This document shows, in pieces, positions 46,421 through 58,485 of a stretch of DNA of 64,000 nt (positions within the stretch are counted from its first letter, which is position 1; each line of letters begins with the position of its first letter). The position numbers and the translations under genes were made by a program. The notes beneath the pieces are model-generated. The model was not told the origin of the DNA. It worked only from the letters and a program-made list of their open reading frames with translations, and ran no database searches. The stretch comes from Cephalopachus bancanus (Eukaryota; Chordata; Mammalia; Primates; Tarsiidae): contig JAPVLO010000232.1 of assembly GCA_027257055.1 (NCBI GenBank), forward strand, positions 3,162,001-3,226,000. The letters run 5' to 3'.

Positions 46421-49192
46421 TTGGTCAAACGAAAACAAACTAAAACTAAAAGCAAGTATTTCTTTTGTTGTGATGTTGCTTATTCCTAATTACTTTGAGA
46501 ATCCTTTGGGTTCAGAGCCCTGCTCCTAGGCGACTGGTCAGTTGTGTTCCTAAGAGTTGAATATGTGGCATATAGATGGGTAAGATAAGATTTAAAATTT
46601 GTGTGAGTGCTGGGCTAAAGAAATTGTAAAAAGATAATGTTTCATTTCTAGGCAGAAAATGTCTATGAGTAGGTTTTATAATCTCCAATAAAACTGGCCC
46701 ATGACACTGATTGGTGTTCTTTCTTATCAAGTGAATATTAAACACAAATCTGGAATTAAATTTACAGTCAATGTTTGGAAAAGGCAGAGGATAAGTATGG
46801 AACTTTGCAGCCATTTGTCATAAAAGATGGAAGAGGGAAAAGCTAGCTAGCTCTGAACGCTTTATCTAATCAACAAATTTCCATGACAGTGAAGACATCA
46901 GATACGTTTACAAGTAATCATAAGTTATTGGTGCTGATCATTCCATTATATACTTTTTGAAAATAGCATGGTCCTGTCTGAGTAAATCATGCCTGGGGCT
47001 TTGTAGCTTACCTCAAATTATTTCAGAATCATCTAAAATGACTCATTTTTCTATTAAAATGATGAATGGGCTAAATGAGGTGTGTAATAAATCCTGTCGG
47101 TTTGTAAACACGATTTCTGCTCTCTGGAGAATGGAGGCCTTACTTCATTTGATAATTCCGCCCCTTAGTATTTTCAAAGGAAGTCATCCTGAAACTACAG
47201 TTAGTAAAGAAAAGAGTGAGTTACATTGGAACAAGATGGCGAATGTCTTTAGGGTTAAGGGAGTAATTCCAAGAAACATGAAAATATTCATCTGCCCCCT
47301 CCCCCAATCAGGGCATAGTTCAAAACATCAAGAAACACACAAAAACGCATAACTCTCTGCCACTTAGGAATCATCTCTGAGCGATAAAAGCAGGGATATA
47401 TAAAAGAAATACAGAGCTGGGGTACTCAACACTGTGAGGAATTTAATGCCCAATAAGCAAAAATGAAGTTGTTCTCATTGCACACGGTCTATCACATGGT
47501 AAACAATATTGCTATTCAGTCCACTACTGAATTCACTAACCACAAGTCCATGCACAATAGGATGAAAGCAATTCACAAAGGCTATGTCAGAAATGACAGC
47601 TGTGAGCCTTGCTATGAAGACAAACTGGAAAGATTGTTACTGAACAAAACAGAGCTCACCTGCCTCAGTCTCATTCAAAACATAATGCGCAAAACACTTA
47701 CCAGGGATTTGTAAGGATTGACAGACATGATTATGCTCATGTTCACCTTTTAATTTGTTACAGGCTAAAGCAAACACTGAGGACCATACTTCTTAGTCTC
47801 TTCGGTAGGAAATGAGATGATGTCAGTTCAATACAATTTCAAGGCCCTAATGACAGTTCATTTCAGACCAGGCAGGGAAGCACATATGTTAACAATAAAT
47901 GCCAGTTCATTATAAAGAGATGGAATTATAACCAGCCCCTGGCATCTGAGTTACCTATGGATTTTTACTCAGTGCTCTCCATGTCTCACCAAAACACTCA
48001 TAATAACCCAAGTGATAGGCTGTCAATAAGCTATTTATGGTGGGACTGACACACAGGACACTACTCAACAGGAGGTGCCCTGAGCCCACCGGCGAGTAAC
48101 TTGATGAGTTTCCTAAAGAACATTTAGAAAGAAAATATGACAACACATTCTAAGCAGAGTTGCTCCCCATAGCTGCCTTTAAAGATGGCTGTTTCCAAGA
48201 ACATTGGTAGCATTTCACACAGCTGTGCCATCTCCTCTAATCACTGTCAACAAGGTGGCACAGTCTGAGAGAACACCCTGCAGAAAGGCCACACACGTGA
48301 ACTGCAGTCACGACACTGTGCTCACTGGGTCGGCTCCAGTGAGACCTCCACTACCAGGAGAAGGTGCAGCCGACCTCTAGCTCTAGGGCCCTCAACCTCC
48401 AGCTGGCGTGACATTGCGATTCTCAAGGCTCCTTGGCAATGTTCAGATTAGAGGTATTTCTGCCAACCCGGATGAGGAGGGGCTCAGCAATGTGCATTTG
48501 AGAAACGTATTGATCTGGGTATCTTCTCAGCATACAAGCAAGGTTTCAATCTGTAGCCGCAGTGCTCTTCATCCCAGGGCTCTCAGCAAAAGCCTAGGCT
48601 TGCAAACTGCAACGCAACATGTTCCTCCTTTTCCACTGCCCCGCTGCTCCACTGAAGAGTTGGTCAACATCCTTGCTACGGTTATGTGCATTCCAGCTGA
48701 CGATAATTATGCGGCTGTAACACACAGGATGTAGGGCTGCAACATGATCACAGACACAAAGGGAGAAAGCAGGCCCGAGGGCTTTGTCCCACTAACTCTA
48801 CTGGCCTGCTGCATCCAAGTGCACAAGAAGGGATGCACTGTAGCCTGTCCCTGCTGCCACCTGCCATGAGGCTCCTCCTGAATTTCCTGGCAGGCTGTTC
48901 ACTAAGCAAAAGTTAGAAAGAATGGGACTTGCTAATGGGCCCCAGGGCCCATTCTCACCAATGACATTGAGAAAAACAGCTATACCTAAATGGCTCAAAT
49001 CTCTCAAGCATAACATGGAAAGGCTACAGTTAAATGGTTCTCAAAAGCAAAAACTCAAAGTTGTTCATTTCATTTGTGGAATTCAAACAAGCTAATACTC
49101 TACGCAGAGCCAAAAACGGCCTTGGGGTCTATGGCAAGAAAACCAGCACATAGCATACAGAAACAAAGAGAGGGCTTTATAAAGGTTAGAAT
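46421..49192. other. Repeat-poor unique intron with candidate conserved block
   Basis: No transposon is evident from about 46500 to 48300. The part at about 46840-47760 has balanced composition, developmental-factor-like motifs (TCTAATCA, TGATAATT, AAGATGGCG, CACCTG) and unusually long plus-strand frames (131 and 83 residues at 46957-47352 and 47463-47714) without domain resemblance. It is a possible conserved non-coding element, not supported as coding. Confidence 0.4.
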
Positions 49193-49521
49193 GAAAGTAC
49201 TGAATTGCAGCTGGGCTTGGTGGCTCAGCCTGTAATCCCGCGCCTTTGGGAGGCTGAGGTGAGTGGATTGCCTGAGTGAGCCTGCGGGTTCGAGACCCAC
49301 CTGGGGAGCGAGACCTCATCTCTACAATAAGTCAAAAAATCAGCCGGGCGTGGTAGCGTATGCCTATAATTCCGGCTACTTGGAAGGCTGAGGCGGAAGG
49401 ATCGCCGGAGCCCAGCGGGTAGAGGCTGCGGTGGCCGGGAGCAGCCACTGCACTCCAGTCTGGGCGACAGAGTGAGACTCCAACTCAAAAAAAAAAAAAA
49501 AAAAGAAAGTACTGAATTGCA
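49193..49521 (+). mobile_element. Young full-length Alu with perfect 17-base target duplication
   Basis: Alu at 49210-49504 flanked by GAAAGTACTGAATTGCA (49193-49209 and 49505-49521), with an 18-base poly-A. It carries a 4-base TGAG duplication in the left arm (CCTGAGTGAGCCTGCGGG). One of the best-preserved copies of the lineage-specific type. Confidence 0.97.
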
Positions 49522-50849
49522 CCCAAATATAGCAGAAGTTGTCTAAGAATTATCCTTAAATGCCAAATAAAAGAGACCAAGGTTGCCATGCCACCTGCAT
49601 CTTCAATCACCTGGCTGATGTGAGCGACAGCCAAAGCCCAAGAGATAACTTCTATCTTCTCTTCCTTCACAAGAATCCTGAGCACAGATCATTCCAAACC
49701 CAGCTGCATGCTCTGCCCCTGAGCAGAAGCTCACTTACATTTGGACAGCAGTGGTATTCTTATCTGCTTTCTTTAATTTAGTCATTTTTCTCCATACCCC
49801 AAATGCAAAACCTTTTCTTCTTTTACCATGAAATTTCAACTGTCGCAGTTTGAAGCACAAACAAAACACAGAACTGAAAAGCACACAGCACAAAATTAAT
49901 CAATTCTTCTTCTTGATTGCTTCACTGGGTGCATTTCAGACAAAAGGAAACTGGGGATGAAAAGTGACATTTTGGTGAAACACTCACTTAAATTTGCAAA
50001 AACTAAATTTATGCATTCACCCACCCTATTTTTTTAGTGTTTTTTTTCCCTAAACAGCATGAAGTTTTACAAATTCAAAAATTACACCATAAGTAAGAAA
50101 AAAACACTCAAGGTAAGAATAACACTCCCCACAAACCTGAGAAATGACTGCAGACTCTCTGAGGAAAAGCAACCAGCTGCCATTCATGTTTGCATCCCCA
50201 GCAAACTCAGAGTACAGGCACACAGCAGGAGCCGAGCAAATGAGGAAGGGAGGGGAGTGCAAGAAGGGAGCAAGAGGCATGGTGGCCAGACCCTGTTCCA
50301 CCACGAGGTGAATAAAACCATTAACGCACAATTTGAGGCCAGGGCCTTCCTCAGTGCTACCCTGGCATCAAGACCTCACAATATATGCCTAACCCAGACC
50401 ATTCCTCAAACTAATTGCTAACTTTTCTATTTAAAATGACACAGATTTGCAGATATTAGAAACCCTTTGTTAGCCTTGATGCTTCCATCAGCCCTTCAAT
50501 CCTAAAACCCTAGCAATACCATCTCCCATATACATACTTTTTGTCTTTTCTCTGAGTTCCTGCACGCTCTGCCCTAACTCGGGGATCCCCTGCCTTCCCT
50601 GAAGTTAACATAAGGCTTTCTGGCACCATTTCCTCTACTGTTCTACCCCTCACTCTTCACTAGAGCGAGCTATGGGGATATCTTTCCAACGACCTCACCG
50701 CTCCCCTCCACACTCCTCTGTCTCTAGTCCAGGATCCACTACAGGCACCTATGGTCCTCCATGCTCTTAGCCCTGGCAGCAACCCCTGACTCATCCCTCA
50801 GCACTCCTGGTCCTGTACTTCCCACTCAGCACTCCCAGAATGTCCCACC
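49522..50849. other. Unique intronic sequence
   Basis: No repeat or exon recognised, except that the right end grades into an L2 region. Confidence 0.4.
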
Positions 50850-51360
50850 ATCCCCATGTTTCCAGGCCTTTGCCTGAAATATCAGAGGCTAGACCATCAC
50901 TACTCCCCAACCTGGAGGCAAATCCGACTCATACTTCAAGGTTCAGTTCAGGTATCACTTCCCTAGAAAATCTTTCCAATTCTTCCTCTCCTCTCCTATT
51001 TCCAGGGCCTGGGTAGATTCAATCATTCACTTATTCAATCAACAAATATGTATTGACTGCTTACTGTTTGCTCAGTATTGGCATAGGTTAGGCACTCAAA
51101 TATGTGCTGAATAAATGAATGCAGACATAGCAATGAGTTAAATGGAAGACAAAGCCCTGGCTTTCACAAAGTGAGAATTGTCACAAGACTACAAGTAGCA
51201 GGGCTCTATAGCATAATTAGCATTTTTAAACATTTTTAATGTCTCTGCCTCCCAAGTTACACTGTGATTTCCTTAAGGACAGGATTTTGTCTTTTTCGTT
51301 CACAGATCCTTAGTACCTATATCACAGTAGTTCCTCATACAGTAAATGCTCAATAAAACA
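50850..51360 (+). mobile_element. L2 LINE 3' region
   Basis: In order: CCAGGCCTTTGCCTGAAATA, CATACTTCAAGGTTCAGTTC, AGGTATCACTTCCCTAGAAA, ATCTTTCCAATTCTTCCTCT, then (after an interruption at about 51015-51230 that itself contains L2-like antisense TATTGACTGCTTACTGTTTG) GATTTCCTTAAGGACAGGAT, AGATCCTTAGTACCTA and AGTAAATGCTCAATAAAACA. This is the classic L2 sense order. Confidence 0.8.
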
Positions 51361-51730
51361 TCTGCCCAAAGAGTGACGTAACTATTTCACATTTAAGGTT
51401 ACAAACTCCAAAATATTTAAGAAAATACTGCCTTAAGTAAATTGAGACTTCTTTTAAAGTACGGATTTTTTTGTTTAAAGAAAATACTACATAGTTCTGT
51501 GGTGATAAGAAATATCTAAATTTTAATTAGCATAATTTAATAAGAGAAAAAAGTGAATCAAAATTTTAACTGAAATTTTTGAAATAAACAAAATGTATCT
51601 GCAAAGTTAAAAAACCCAACTCACTACTCTTTAATTTAAAAAATTCTAATGACAGCAAATATTAGATCATGTATGAACAAGATCTTAAAAATACACATAA
51701 AGTCAAGTTGCATTAACTTTACAGGCTTCC
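51361..51730. other. Unique AT-rich intronic sequence
   Basis: Nothing recognised. Confidence 0.4.
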
Positions 51731-51950
51731 TGGTGCTGTCCTTTTTTTGAGTTGAAGTCTCACTCTGTCGCCCAGGTTGGAGTGCAGTGGCATGCTCACG
51801 GTCACCACAGTCTCGACCTGCTGGGCTCAGGCGATCCTTCTGCCTCAGCCTTCCAAGTAGCTGGAACGACAGATGAGCGCCACCATGCCCAGCTAGTTTT
51901 TGTGATTTATTGTCTCACGAAGTTGCCCAGGCTGGTGGTGCTGTCCTTTT
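51731..51950 (-). mobile_element. 5'-truncated Alu with perfect target duplication
   Basis: Alu at 51746-51935 between exact TGGTGCTGTCCTTTT copies (51731-51745 and 51936-51950). It holds the right arm, the linker and only the end of the left arm (about the first 75 bases are missing), with a small linker deletion after TTGTGATTTATTG. Confidence 0.94.
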
Positions 51951-53055
51951 AATTAGGCATCATTCTTTAAGAGGTACTTTCCTGCTTCTAAGAAGAATTA
52001 ATTTATTAATGTGAAAATGTTTTACTTATTTTCATACAGGTGAAACCAGCAGTAAACTGCTTCTCCCAAAGACTCTGAATAAAGTAAAAAAAAAGTCTGA
52101 TTAAAACAACAGCACCAGTCAGTGTTGAGTAGAGGGAGGGGCTAGGGCACTCTCCCAGAATCTAGCAGGATTAACGGCTTCCCCAGCTAAAGCAATTCTT
52201 CCAAAGGGGAAAGTTTTGATCTGATCCTATTTTAAAACTCCAATGACAGGGCCATTGTGGCTCTGCCCTTCAAAGAGCTTCAATAAAGCTAGCTCCCCAA
52301 ACAACTGCAGAAGGCAAGTCTGTACTCACACCCAAGGAAATGCAATCTAAATGTCAGCGGTCAGTGAGGCTAGGGGAGCTTTATTTCACAGCCGCAGCAT
52401 CACATCAGCTCCCCTGCCCCAGTTCTCCTGAAAGACAGTCTGTTAATTACTTCAAATGCGTGGAACCCAGTCTTTACTTTCCTGCAGACTGCAACATTTG
52501 GGTTCAGAATAAAGAGGAACAAACTCGTGTCTGGCCATCACTCAGAGAGCCCCATACATTAGAATTAGGAGTGGCAGCTCTGAGGGCCTGGCACTGACCA
52601 GAGCAATGCTAGCGTATTGGGGTGACTCACATGAAGCACGCGTTCTGGAGATTCCCGCCTCCACAGCTGGGAACCTTACAGTCACACTTCCATACCACAC
52701 AGCTCTGCTGCATAAGGTGGTAGGACACTTAATTTGAAAACTAAAAGCACTTATGAAATATATATGTGGGAAGTGCAGAGACAGAAAGAATATTACACTA
52801 CTGAGTAATCATAACAGATGACAAAACTGCAATAATAATTTATATGCTTCCAAATTCTCTATAATATTCCTGTACTATTTTAACAATTAGGAGAAAAAAC
52901 AGTGAAAGACATTCAAAACATATTTGTGACCACACACAAAACATATTTATTGGTATAGAAACATTTACCACATAACCTAAATGTTTCAAAATGTGAAGGT
53001 TATTATAAGAATTAAGCAAAAGTATGTAAACAATTATCTGTGTTTGGGGAAATAC
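51951..53055. other. Unique intronic sequence
   Basis: No repeat or exon recognised. A 22-T-like tract is absent, and the frames at 52340-52597 and 52840-53067 have no resemblance to known domains. Confidence 0.4.
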
Positions 53056-53250
53056 ATTTACGCACATAAAATAAATGCTTTATACAAACTTAGCAGGAAG
53101 TGAAAAAGAATATAAAAACCAGAATGTTAACAGTAATTAACTCTGGATAGTAGTGCTTTGAGTGATATGCATATTTCTTTATATTTATTTTCTGATCTTT
53201 ACCCAATGAATATGGATGCCTTTTGCAATTAAAAAATAATAATTACAATA
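53056..53250 (+). mobile_element. Old L1 (L1M-type) 3' end
   Basis: CCAGAATGTTAACAGTAATT, AACTCTGGATAGTAGTGCTT and GCATATTTCTTTATATTTATTTTC follow the typical end of old L1/HAL1 copies (aatgttaacagtggttatctctgggtggtgggatt). Confidence 0.65.
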
Positions 53251-53757
53251 AAGGGAGAAATTGGATAACTAAGTTGAGAATTATCTGGTACCTATGTTAT
53301 CATAGGCAGCCATGTTGCTGTGGCCATGGCATACCACTCAATGCCTGTGATCACCCAAGGCAGGAAGGGGCCCTCTGAATCAGCTATTAGCCTACTATAT
53401 AAATTCTACTCTTATTCCCTAAGTGTTTTGAGGGGCTTATTTGGCCAATATTATGATAGATGATGAAATTCAGGATTGTGAGTCCTAAAATTTGCCATGT
53501 AGACCATACAACCCCAGAATCAGTAGACATCCACAAAACCGAACGTACCACGCCAGTTTCTTATGCATAATCAGCTGAACAACAACAACAAAAACAACAG
53601 AAAATAGACAAGATTTATTAGATAAAGAGAGAAAAACAGACTGAAGATATACTACTCCAACCTAACCGCATGGCTTAATATTTTGATGACTGCTGGGTAC
53701 CAAGTCTTTTTATACTTTCACATTTTTTGTGGAAACTCTCCTCCTGTTATTGCTTGC
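53251..53757. other. Unique intronic sequence
   Basis: Contains a short CAACAACAACAAAAACAAC tract at about 53578-53596. Nothing else recognised. Confidence 0.4.
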
Positions 53758-53821
<64 letters not shown>

Positions 53822-53822
53822 T
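53758..53822. repeat. (GT)n microsatellite
   Basis: About 32 GT dinucleotides with one interruption (TTT near 53805-53807). Long enough to be polymorphic. Confidence 0.97.
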
Positions 53823-54724
53823 TAATGAATAGTCATTTATTTAACGACTCTTTTTTGAGTTCTTGAATCCTGCTCAACTCCATGTCCAAACTCAAGCGAA
53901 GAGAGGTGGAAAGAAGAGTGTGCTGAGGATAAAACACAAGTGACAAAAGCTGGGAACGAAGAAGAATACCTGCCAAGGATTCTTCAGTCTGCCAGAACCT
54001 AAGAGTTTTACTCTCCCCCTGCCTTTCAGACACGAGCACTACGAGCCCTCTCCACTCCATCCTCGGCCTTTAAATCAGGAGGCTTGAACCTGCCCAGAAA
54101 AGACCCTACAGCCCCCTGACCTAACATTGCTCCGGCCTCCTCAAAAACTCTTCAGTTGAGATATACATTGTAGGTAATCATCAACTGAGTTACTCGCACT
54201 TACTGTCTTTCATTCCAACACTACTCCTGTTCACAATGGCTGACTTTCCTTCCACCTCTTATTCCCTTAGTTACACTCAAGGTGTTTGCTGTTCCCAGAG
54301 CAGCTGCCAGTCACCTATTGACAATCCTTTCTTAGTCTACCACCTGCATGGCTTCGTTATCTACCCATGCAACCTGGACTCTAAATTGGTCACAGGGACT
54401 TCCTTTCATTTTCTCTACTTGCATCTGGTCACAGGTTAGTCTCTCAAAGAAGTGAAGTTTTAACAATTCCCAACTGCTTGCTGAACTAGGAACCACCCCC
54501 TCGCTCTTGCGATCAAAGTTTTCCACTACATGGTCCCATTTTCCCTGTCCAGAGAGTTCCCACCTGTGCGCCAAGGAGGACTAAAGGTTCTGAGAAGTTA
54601 TATCTGGAACTCCAGGAAGCCTGAAGTGGGGGCTGAGCAGTCGGGGCAGGCTTAACCAGAGCACCTTCACCTTTACCTAACAATAGTACAGCATTTAATA
54701 ATGCTGGAAGCAGAAGACAAAATA

Positions 54725-55010
54725 GCATTCAATCATTAAAAACTACATCTCAGAAAAATGTTTGGCAACACAGGAGAATGTTCCTGATGCTAAACACCAT
54801 ATACAACATTACCCAAATTCTTCAGTATGTAATAAATCTAGAAAAAAAATTAGTCTGGAGGGAAATGCACACTAGTGTAAGCCATGGTTATATTAGAAAG
54901 ACAAAGTTATGGGCGCCTTTTAAATTTTCTTCTTTCTACTAATAATTTTTATTTTTTTAAAAAAAGCATGTCTATGTAATCTTTTTAAAAATTCAAAAAT
55001 ATTTTCTTTT
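54725..55010 (+). mobile_element. Old L1/HAL1-like 3' end, probable
   Basis: CTCAGAAAAATGTTTGGCAA, GAATGTTCCTGATGCTAAAC, CTAGAAAAAAAATTAGTCTG, GAGGGAAATGCACACTAGTG and TAAGCCATGGTTATATTAG follow the order of an old LINE 3' region, then a T/A-rich end at 54917-55020. Confidence 0.5.
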
Positions 55011-55474
55011 TTAAAAAAAAGTATGTGTTCTCTCAAAAAAGATGGTTCCCCCACATTTTCCCTTTCCTAAAGCCCAGAGAATGATTGAGCAAACCTTACT
55101 CACCTTTGCTGGAGTCTTCCAGACAAATACCTGGTAATCACCAGCAGGGAGAGAAAGAAGGCCAGGGGTTCAGAGACAACAAAACCCAAAGCAGAGGAGG
55201 TAAAAAGTAAACAGACAACAGTCCTTCCAGAAGGGTACATAAGTATGTCCCTGTGTGTGGGTCTTTACTTAACTCTTCCAAGTTACCTGCCTAAAAGTCC
55301 TTGCTGTCAATCTTAACAAATTGTAAGTTAACTGTAAAAGGTAAAAATCAAGAAAATGTAAGCAAAGAGAACGTGAATATTATCAACACTAAAAGCTGGC
55401 ACAGTGCACTCAGCATTTTCCGAACACCAGGGATTTCCTCGGAGCCAAGACATGTCTAACTTCTGTATACTCAC

Positions 55475-55592
55475 CAAGTGCTTTGCCTTCGAGCGCTCCT
55501 CCTCACTCGATATCCTCTCCCGAAGGATGGCCCGGGTTAACTGCTCGCTGGCAGCAGCCCTCTCTCGGTCCAATTCTTTGGCTTGCTTTAGT
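55475..55592 (-). CDS. CHCHD3: Internal coding exon of CHCHD3 (MICOS subunit MIC19)
   Basis: Read on the minus strand, the exon starts after a CATTTCAG acceptor (AG at 55594-55593). It begins with the last base of a split Arg codon and then encodes 39 residues, from LKQAKELDRERAAASEQL to EEERSKAKHL. It ends exactly on a codon boundary at a consensus donor, CTTG|GTGAGTAT. Its 118 bases (1 + 3x39) are free of stops. About 18 of 39 residues are charged, as expected for the central helical (DUF737) region. By memory of human MIC19 this covers about residues 85-123, with Ser here at three positions where I recall Asn99, Cys112 and Ala118. MIC19 is a peripheral protein of the inner mitochondrial membrane that joins MIC60 in the MICOS complex at crista junctions. 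The C-terminal CHCH domain and the myristoylated N-terminus lie on exons outside the window. A T-rich tract (As at 55620-55630 on the plus strand) precedes the acceptor. It is probably exon 4; the number is not certain. Confidence 0.95.
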
Positions 55593-55939
55593 CTGAAATG
55601 ACAAGACAGGTCTAACTTAGAAAAAAAAAACCAAACAAAAAGATAGAAACATACAGCCACAAGGGTCAACAGCTCAAATCATCTTAGCCCGTCATCTACC
55701 AAAAGCAGGTATAGAAGTAAATCCCCATGCAGCCTCCACTTGAGCACTCAAAATAACCAAATATCCACAAAGAGGTTTATTAATTTGGCTGCTAAACATT
55801 TCTAACTTTTACAAAGTTCATATGTAAATTGAAATCTGCCCACCAAAAAATTCCATCCCTGGTGCCTCCATCTGGCCTCTAGAAATTTGTCACCTACATG
55901 ACAAATATTTGAAGGTAACCATCATCTTCCCCCCAAAAC

Positions 55940-56070
55940 TGACTCAACCATTTACTGACTACAGACCAGGCACTGTGCTAGGCACTGAAGACACAGTGAT
56001 GAGCAAGACAGACAGGTGACTGTCCTCGCAGCTCTTATATCACAGCAGGGCAGGCAGACATTTCAGGACT
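55940..56070 (-). mobile_element. L2 LINE 3' end, antisense
   Basis: ACTGACTACAGACCAGGCAC, TGTGCTAGGCACTGAAGACA, CAGTGATGAGCAAGACAGAC and CCTCGCAGCTCTTATATCAC match the antisense L2 end (ggcactgtgctaggcactggggata). Confidence 0.8.
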
Positions 56071-57099
56071 ACTAACAAAACGGGGGCATCTTTCCTTCCA
56101 CTGTATTACTCCTGTTTTCCAACAATACTCACATGCAAATACATTCATGTCTTTCAACTGCAGGGTTCCTCACTTCTGGGTGACTCCAAGGTGTCCCTTA
56201 GTTCCAGACTACACCTAACATGCCAAACATGGTCTAGCAAAACAACATAGCAGACCCCTACATTCCCAGATCTGCACACAAGGCTAATTCTACTTAATGA
56301 AGTCTAAGAGCACTGGGTTTATCAGGGGCCTCATCACACAATTAGATTATACCAAGTTACAATCCACTAAAACCCCTCATTGTACAGGATGAAGATCGAT
56401 TACTTTGGCACTGACTTTTGCTATAGTGTCTAGCACATAGAAGCATTCAGTAATCACTGAATGAGAGAGCATTTCAGTCTAATCTCATGGACAAAGATTT
56501 TCTGACTGCCTTTTCTTCTTTGAGAGAATAACCCACTATACCATTACATCCCTGAAGGTATAATCTACGCTTTAAAAAGAATAGGCAAAATTGTTATGTT
56601 GGTATAAGTGAAATCTACTTTGTAAGTGTGAACAATAAGCATCAAACTCTACTCAGTGCTACCCTAGCAAATTTTAACTTCAGAAAGATTTTTGAAAAGG
56701 ACTAAAGAAGATAAAATTTGTGTTACTATTTTTAAACTGCCACATCATCTTGATACTCTGGAATTCTCAGAAATCAATTTTAACAGATAAAATCACCTTG
56801 TGAAATATATTACAGTCATATTGCATTTCACCTAAAAAAAAAAAATCAAAGCTGTGCAGTTTTGTGTTTTGAGTAAAAAGGAATAACAGATATGAATTAA
56901 AACCTGCATTTTGAAATTCTCTAATGCAGAAGCAACCTTTAGAAAACTTCCTAAGCAATAAGCACAATGACACTTATAGAGACCAAATTTCTCTAAATTA
57001 TTATTTCACAAGGACCATACAATAGATTCAGCAACACCAATCATATCAGCACATTAACTCAACTGGACATGTATAACTGTAAGAGAACAGCAATCGTCA
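56071..57099. other. Unique intronic sequence with a small L2-like end
   Basis: ATAGTGTCTAGCACATAGAAG at about 56423-56443 resembles the sense L2 3' end. The remainder shows no recognisable element. Confidence 0.4.
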
Positions 57100-57292
57100 G
57101 ACGTCACACCACTTCCAAAAGTGTGGTCCATACACCAGCAGCAATAGCATCACCAGGACCTGATTAAAAATGCAGATCCTTGAGCACCACCCCACACTAG
57201 CTGAATCAGAAACTCTGGGGGTAGTGTTCAGTAATCTGCCTTTCAATAAGCCCTCACATGACTCTAATGCATACTAACAACTGAGAGCCACA
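57100..57292 (+). mobile_element. MER5A hAT-Charlie MITE
   Basis: CCAAAAGTGTGGTCCATACA, CCAGCAGCAATAGCATCACC, AGGACCTGATTAAAAATGCA, CTGAATCAGAAACTCTGGGG, GTAATCTGCCTTTCAATAAG and a terminal CAACTGAGAGCCAC cover nearly the whole MER5A consensus as I remember it. Confidence 0.9.
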
Positions 57293-57895
57293 GACCCCAG
57301 ACTAAATATGCTGAGACCACATAACCTCAAAATATACTTTTAGCCAAATAAACCCTGGAGATAAAAAGAAGGTAACATCAAATATAAAGTGGTCCTTATG
57401 AGAAAATTGCACCGGTAGCTGCTGAGATTACGGTATTCAGATTATCAAACTGTGCATTTAAAGCATGTTTAAGGGCATCTTACCTATAAGTAAAAACCAT
57501 TACTTGTTTGACATGTGAGGTGAAAGCAAATGTGCCACACGCTATGTTAGGCACTTTACATACACACATTAAACTTATTAAAATAACATTACTTTGTGAA
57601 CATAACATGAATTCTATACAACTAGATTTTATCATACCTATCACACTGTGTGTATCAAACTTTGAAGTATTATTTATTTTAACAATAACTACTTTTTTCT
57701 AATTGAGTTTACTTGTATATGGCATAAATTTTAATTACATATAAAGTTATAAGTAATTTGACTTTAAAAAATATAGAATCATAAAGTTTTGATAAGTTAG
57801 TGAAAATCAAAAACACACGCACAAAATCCTTTGATGTCATAATAAAAATAAATGTTACTGACTTGCAACGCCTGGTACAGACGCACAGACCCTGG
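57293..57895. other. Unique AT-rich intronic sequence
   Basis: Nothing recognised. Confidence 0.4.
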
Positions 57896-58110
57896 AGATG
57901 GGCTGCTGGGTCCATGTCAAGACTCTATACTCACTAGCTGAACAAATGCTTCTGTGAGCCTCCCTGAGCCCTGTTTTTATCATGGGCACAACGAACTGAT
58001 GTTGATACCGACCTCACAGGGTTCTATACAAACAAAGCACTTAGCACAATGTCTACAATGATCAGCGCTCAACAAATGTTAGGTAAATAGCAGTAATAAT
58101 AATAGTACCC
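57896..58110 (+). mobile_element. MIR SINE, sense
   Basis: CTCACTAGCTGAACAAATGC, TGAGCCTCCCTGAGCCCTGT, ACCGACCTCACAGGGTTCTA, AGCACTTAGCACAATGTCTA and GCGCTCAACAAATGTTAGGT follow sense MIR order to its 3' end. Confidence 0.82.
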
Positions 58111-58229
58111 AGAGAAAATAACAATAATAATGGCATCCAGAGAAAGCAGTGACTTTAGGCAATGAAGAAGGAACTCTCCAGATCACTAACTGCACTATGA
58201 CCACACCACCGTTTTGTCTTCTCCATTTC

Positions 58230-58485
58230 CTTTTCCATGTTTTTACCAGTAATAAATAAGTTCTGCTTGACTTTCATGATCTTCAAGGACTTCTAAGATC
58301 ACAACTGCCCTACTGACCCTTCCACAAGTTTCTTTCTTCCCTTTGCCTGCTGCTGCATAGGGGCAAGGGCTTGCCCTACTTTAGTTCACTACTACATCCC
58401 AGGACTTACAACTGGCTGCCACAACTAAGCGCTCAACAAAAACTTGCTGAACATGTACATGTATGAATGAACAAATAAATGCATG
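58230..58485 (+). mobile_element. L2 LINE 3' end
   Basis: CTACATCCCAGGACTTACAA, GCGCTCAACAAAAACTTGCT and a GAATGAACAAATAAATG end match the sense L2 3' terminus. The upstream part is more diverged. Confidence 0.65.

Larger units (their letters stand above)
1..55474 (-). other. CHCHD3: CHCHD3 intron downstream of the exon (left part of window)
   Basis: Everything to the left of the exon is transcribed, on the minus strand, as the intron that begins with the GTGAGTAT donor at 55474. I looked for the next exon (continuing the central helix with an Ala-Arg-Gln-Leu start) and did not find it, so the intron is at least 55 kb. That fits the very long introns known for this gene. The repeats and candidate elements listed below lie inside it. 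Confidence 0.8.

Noticed and set aside
47660..47700. Minus-strand splice donors (GCAG|GTGAG and CTG|GTAAGTG) as a further CHCHD3 exon
   Set aside because: The sequence upstream of these sites does not encode the next part of MIC19 and shows no good acceptor with an open frame.
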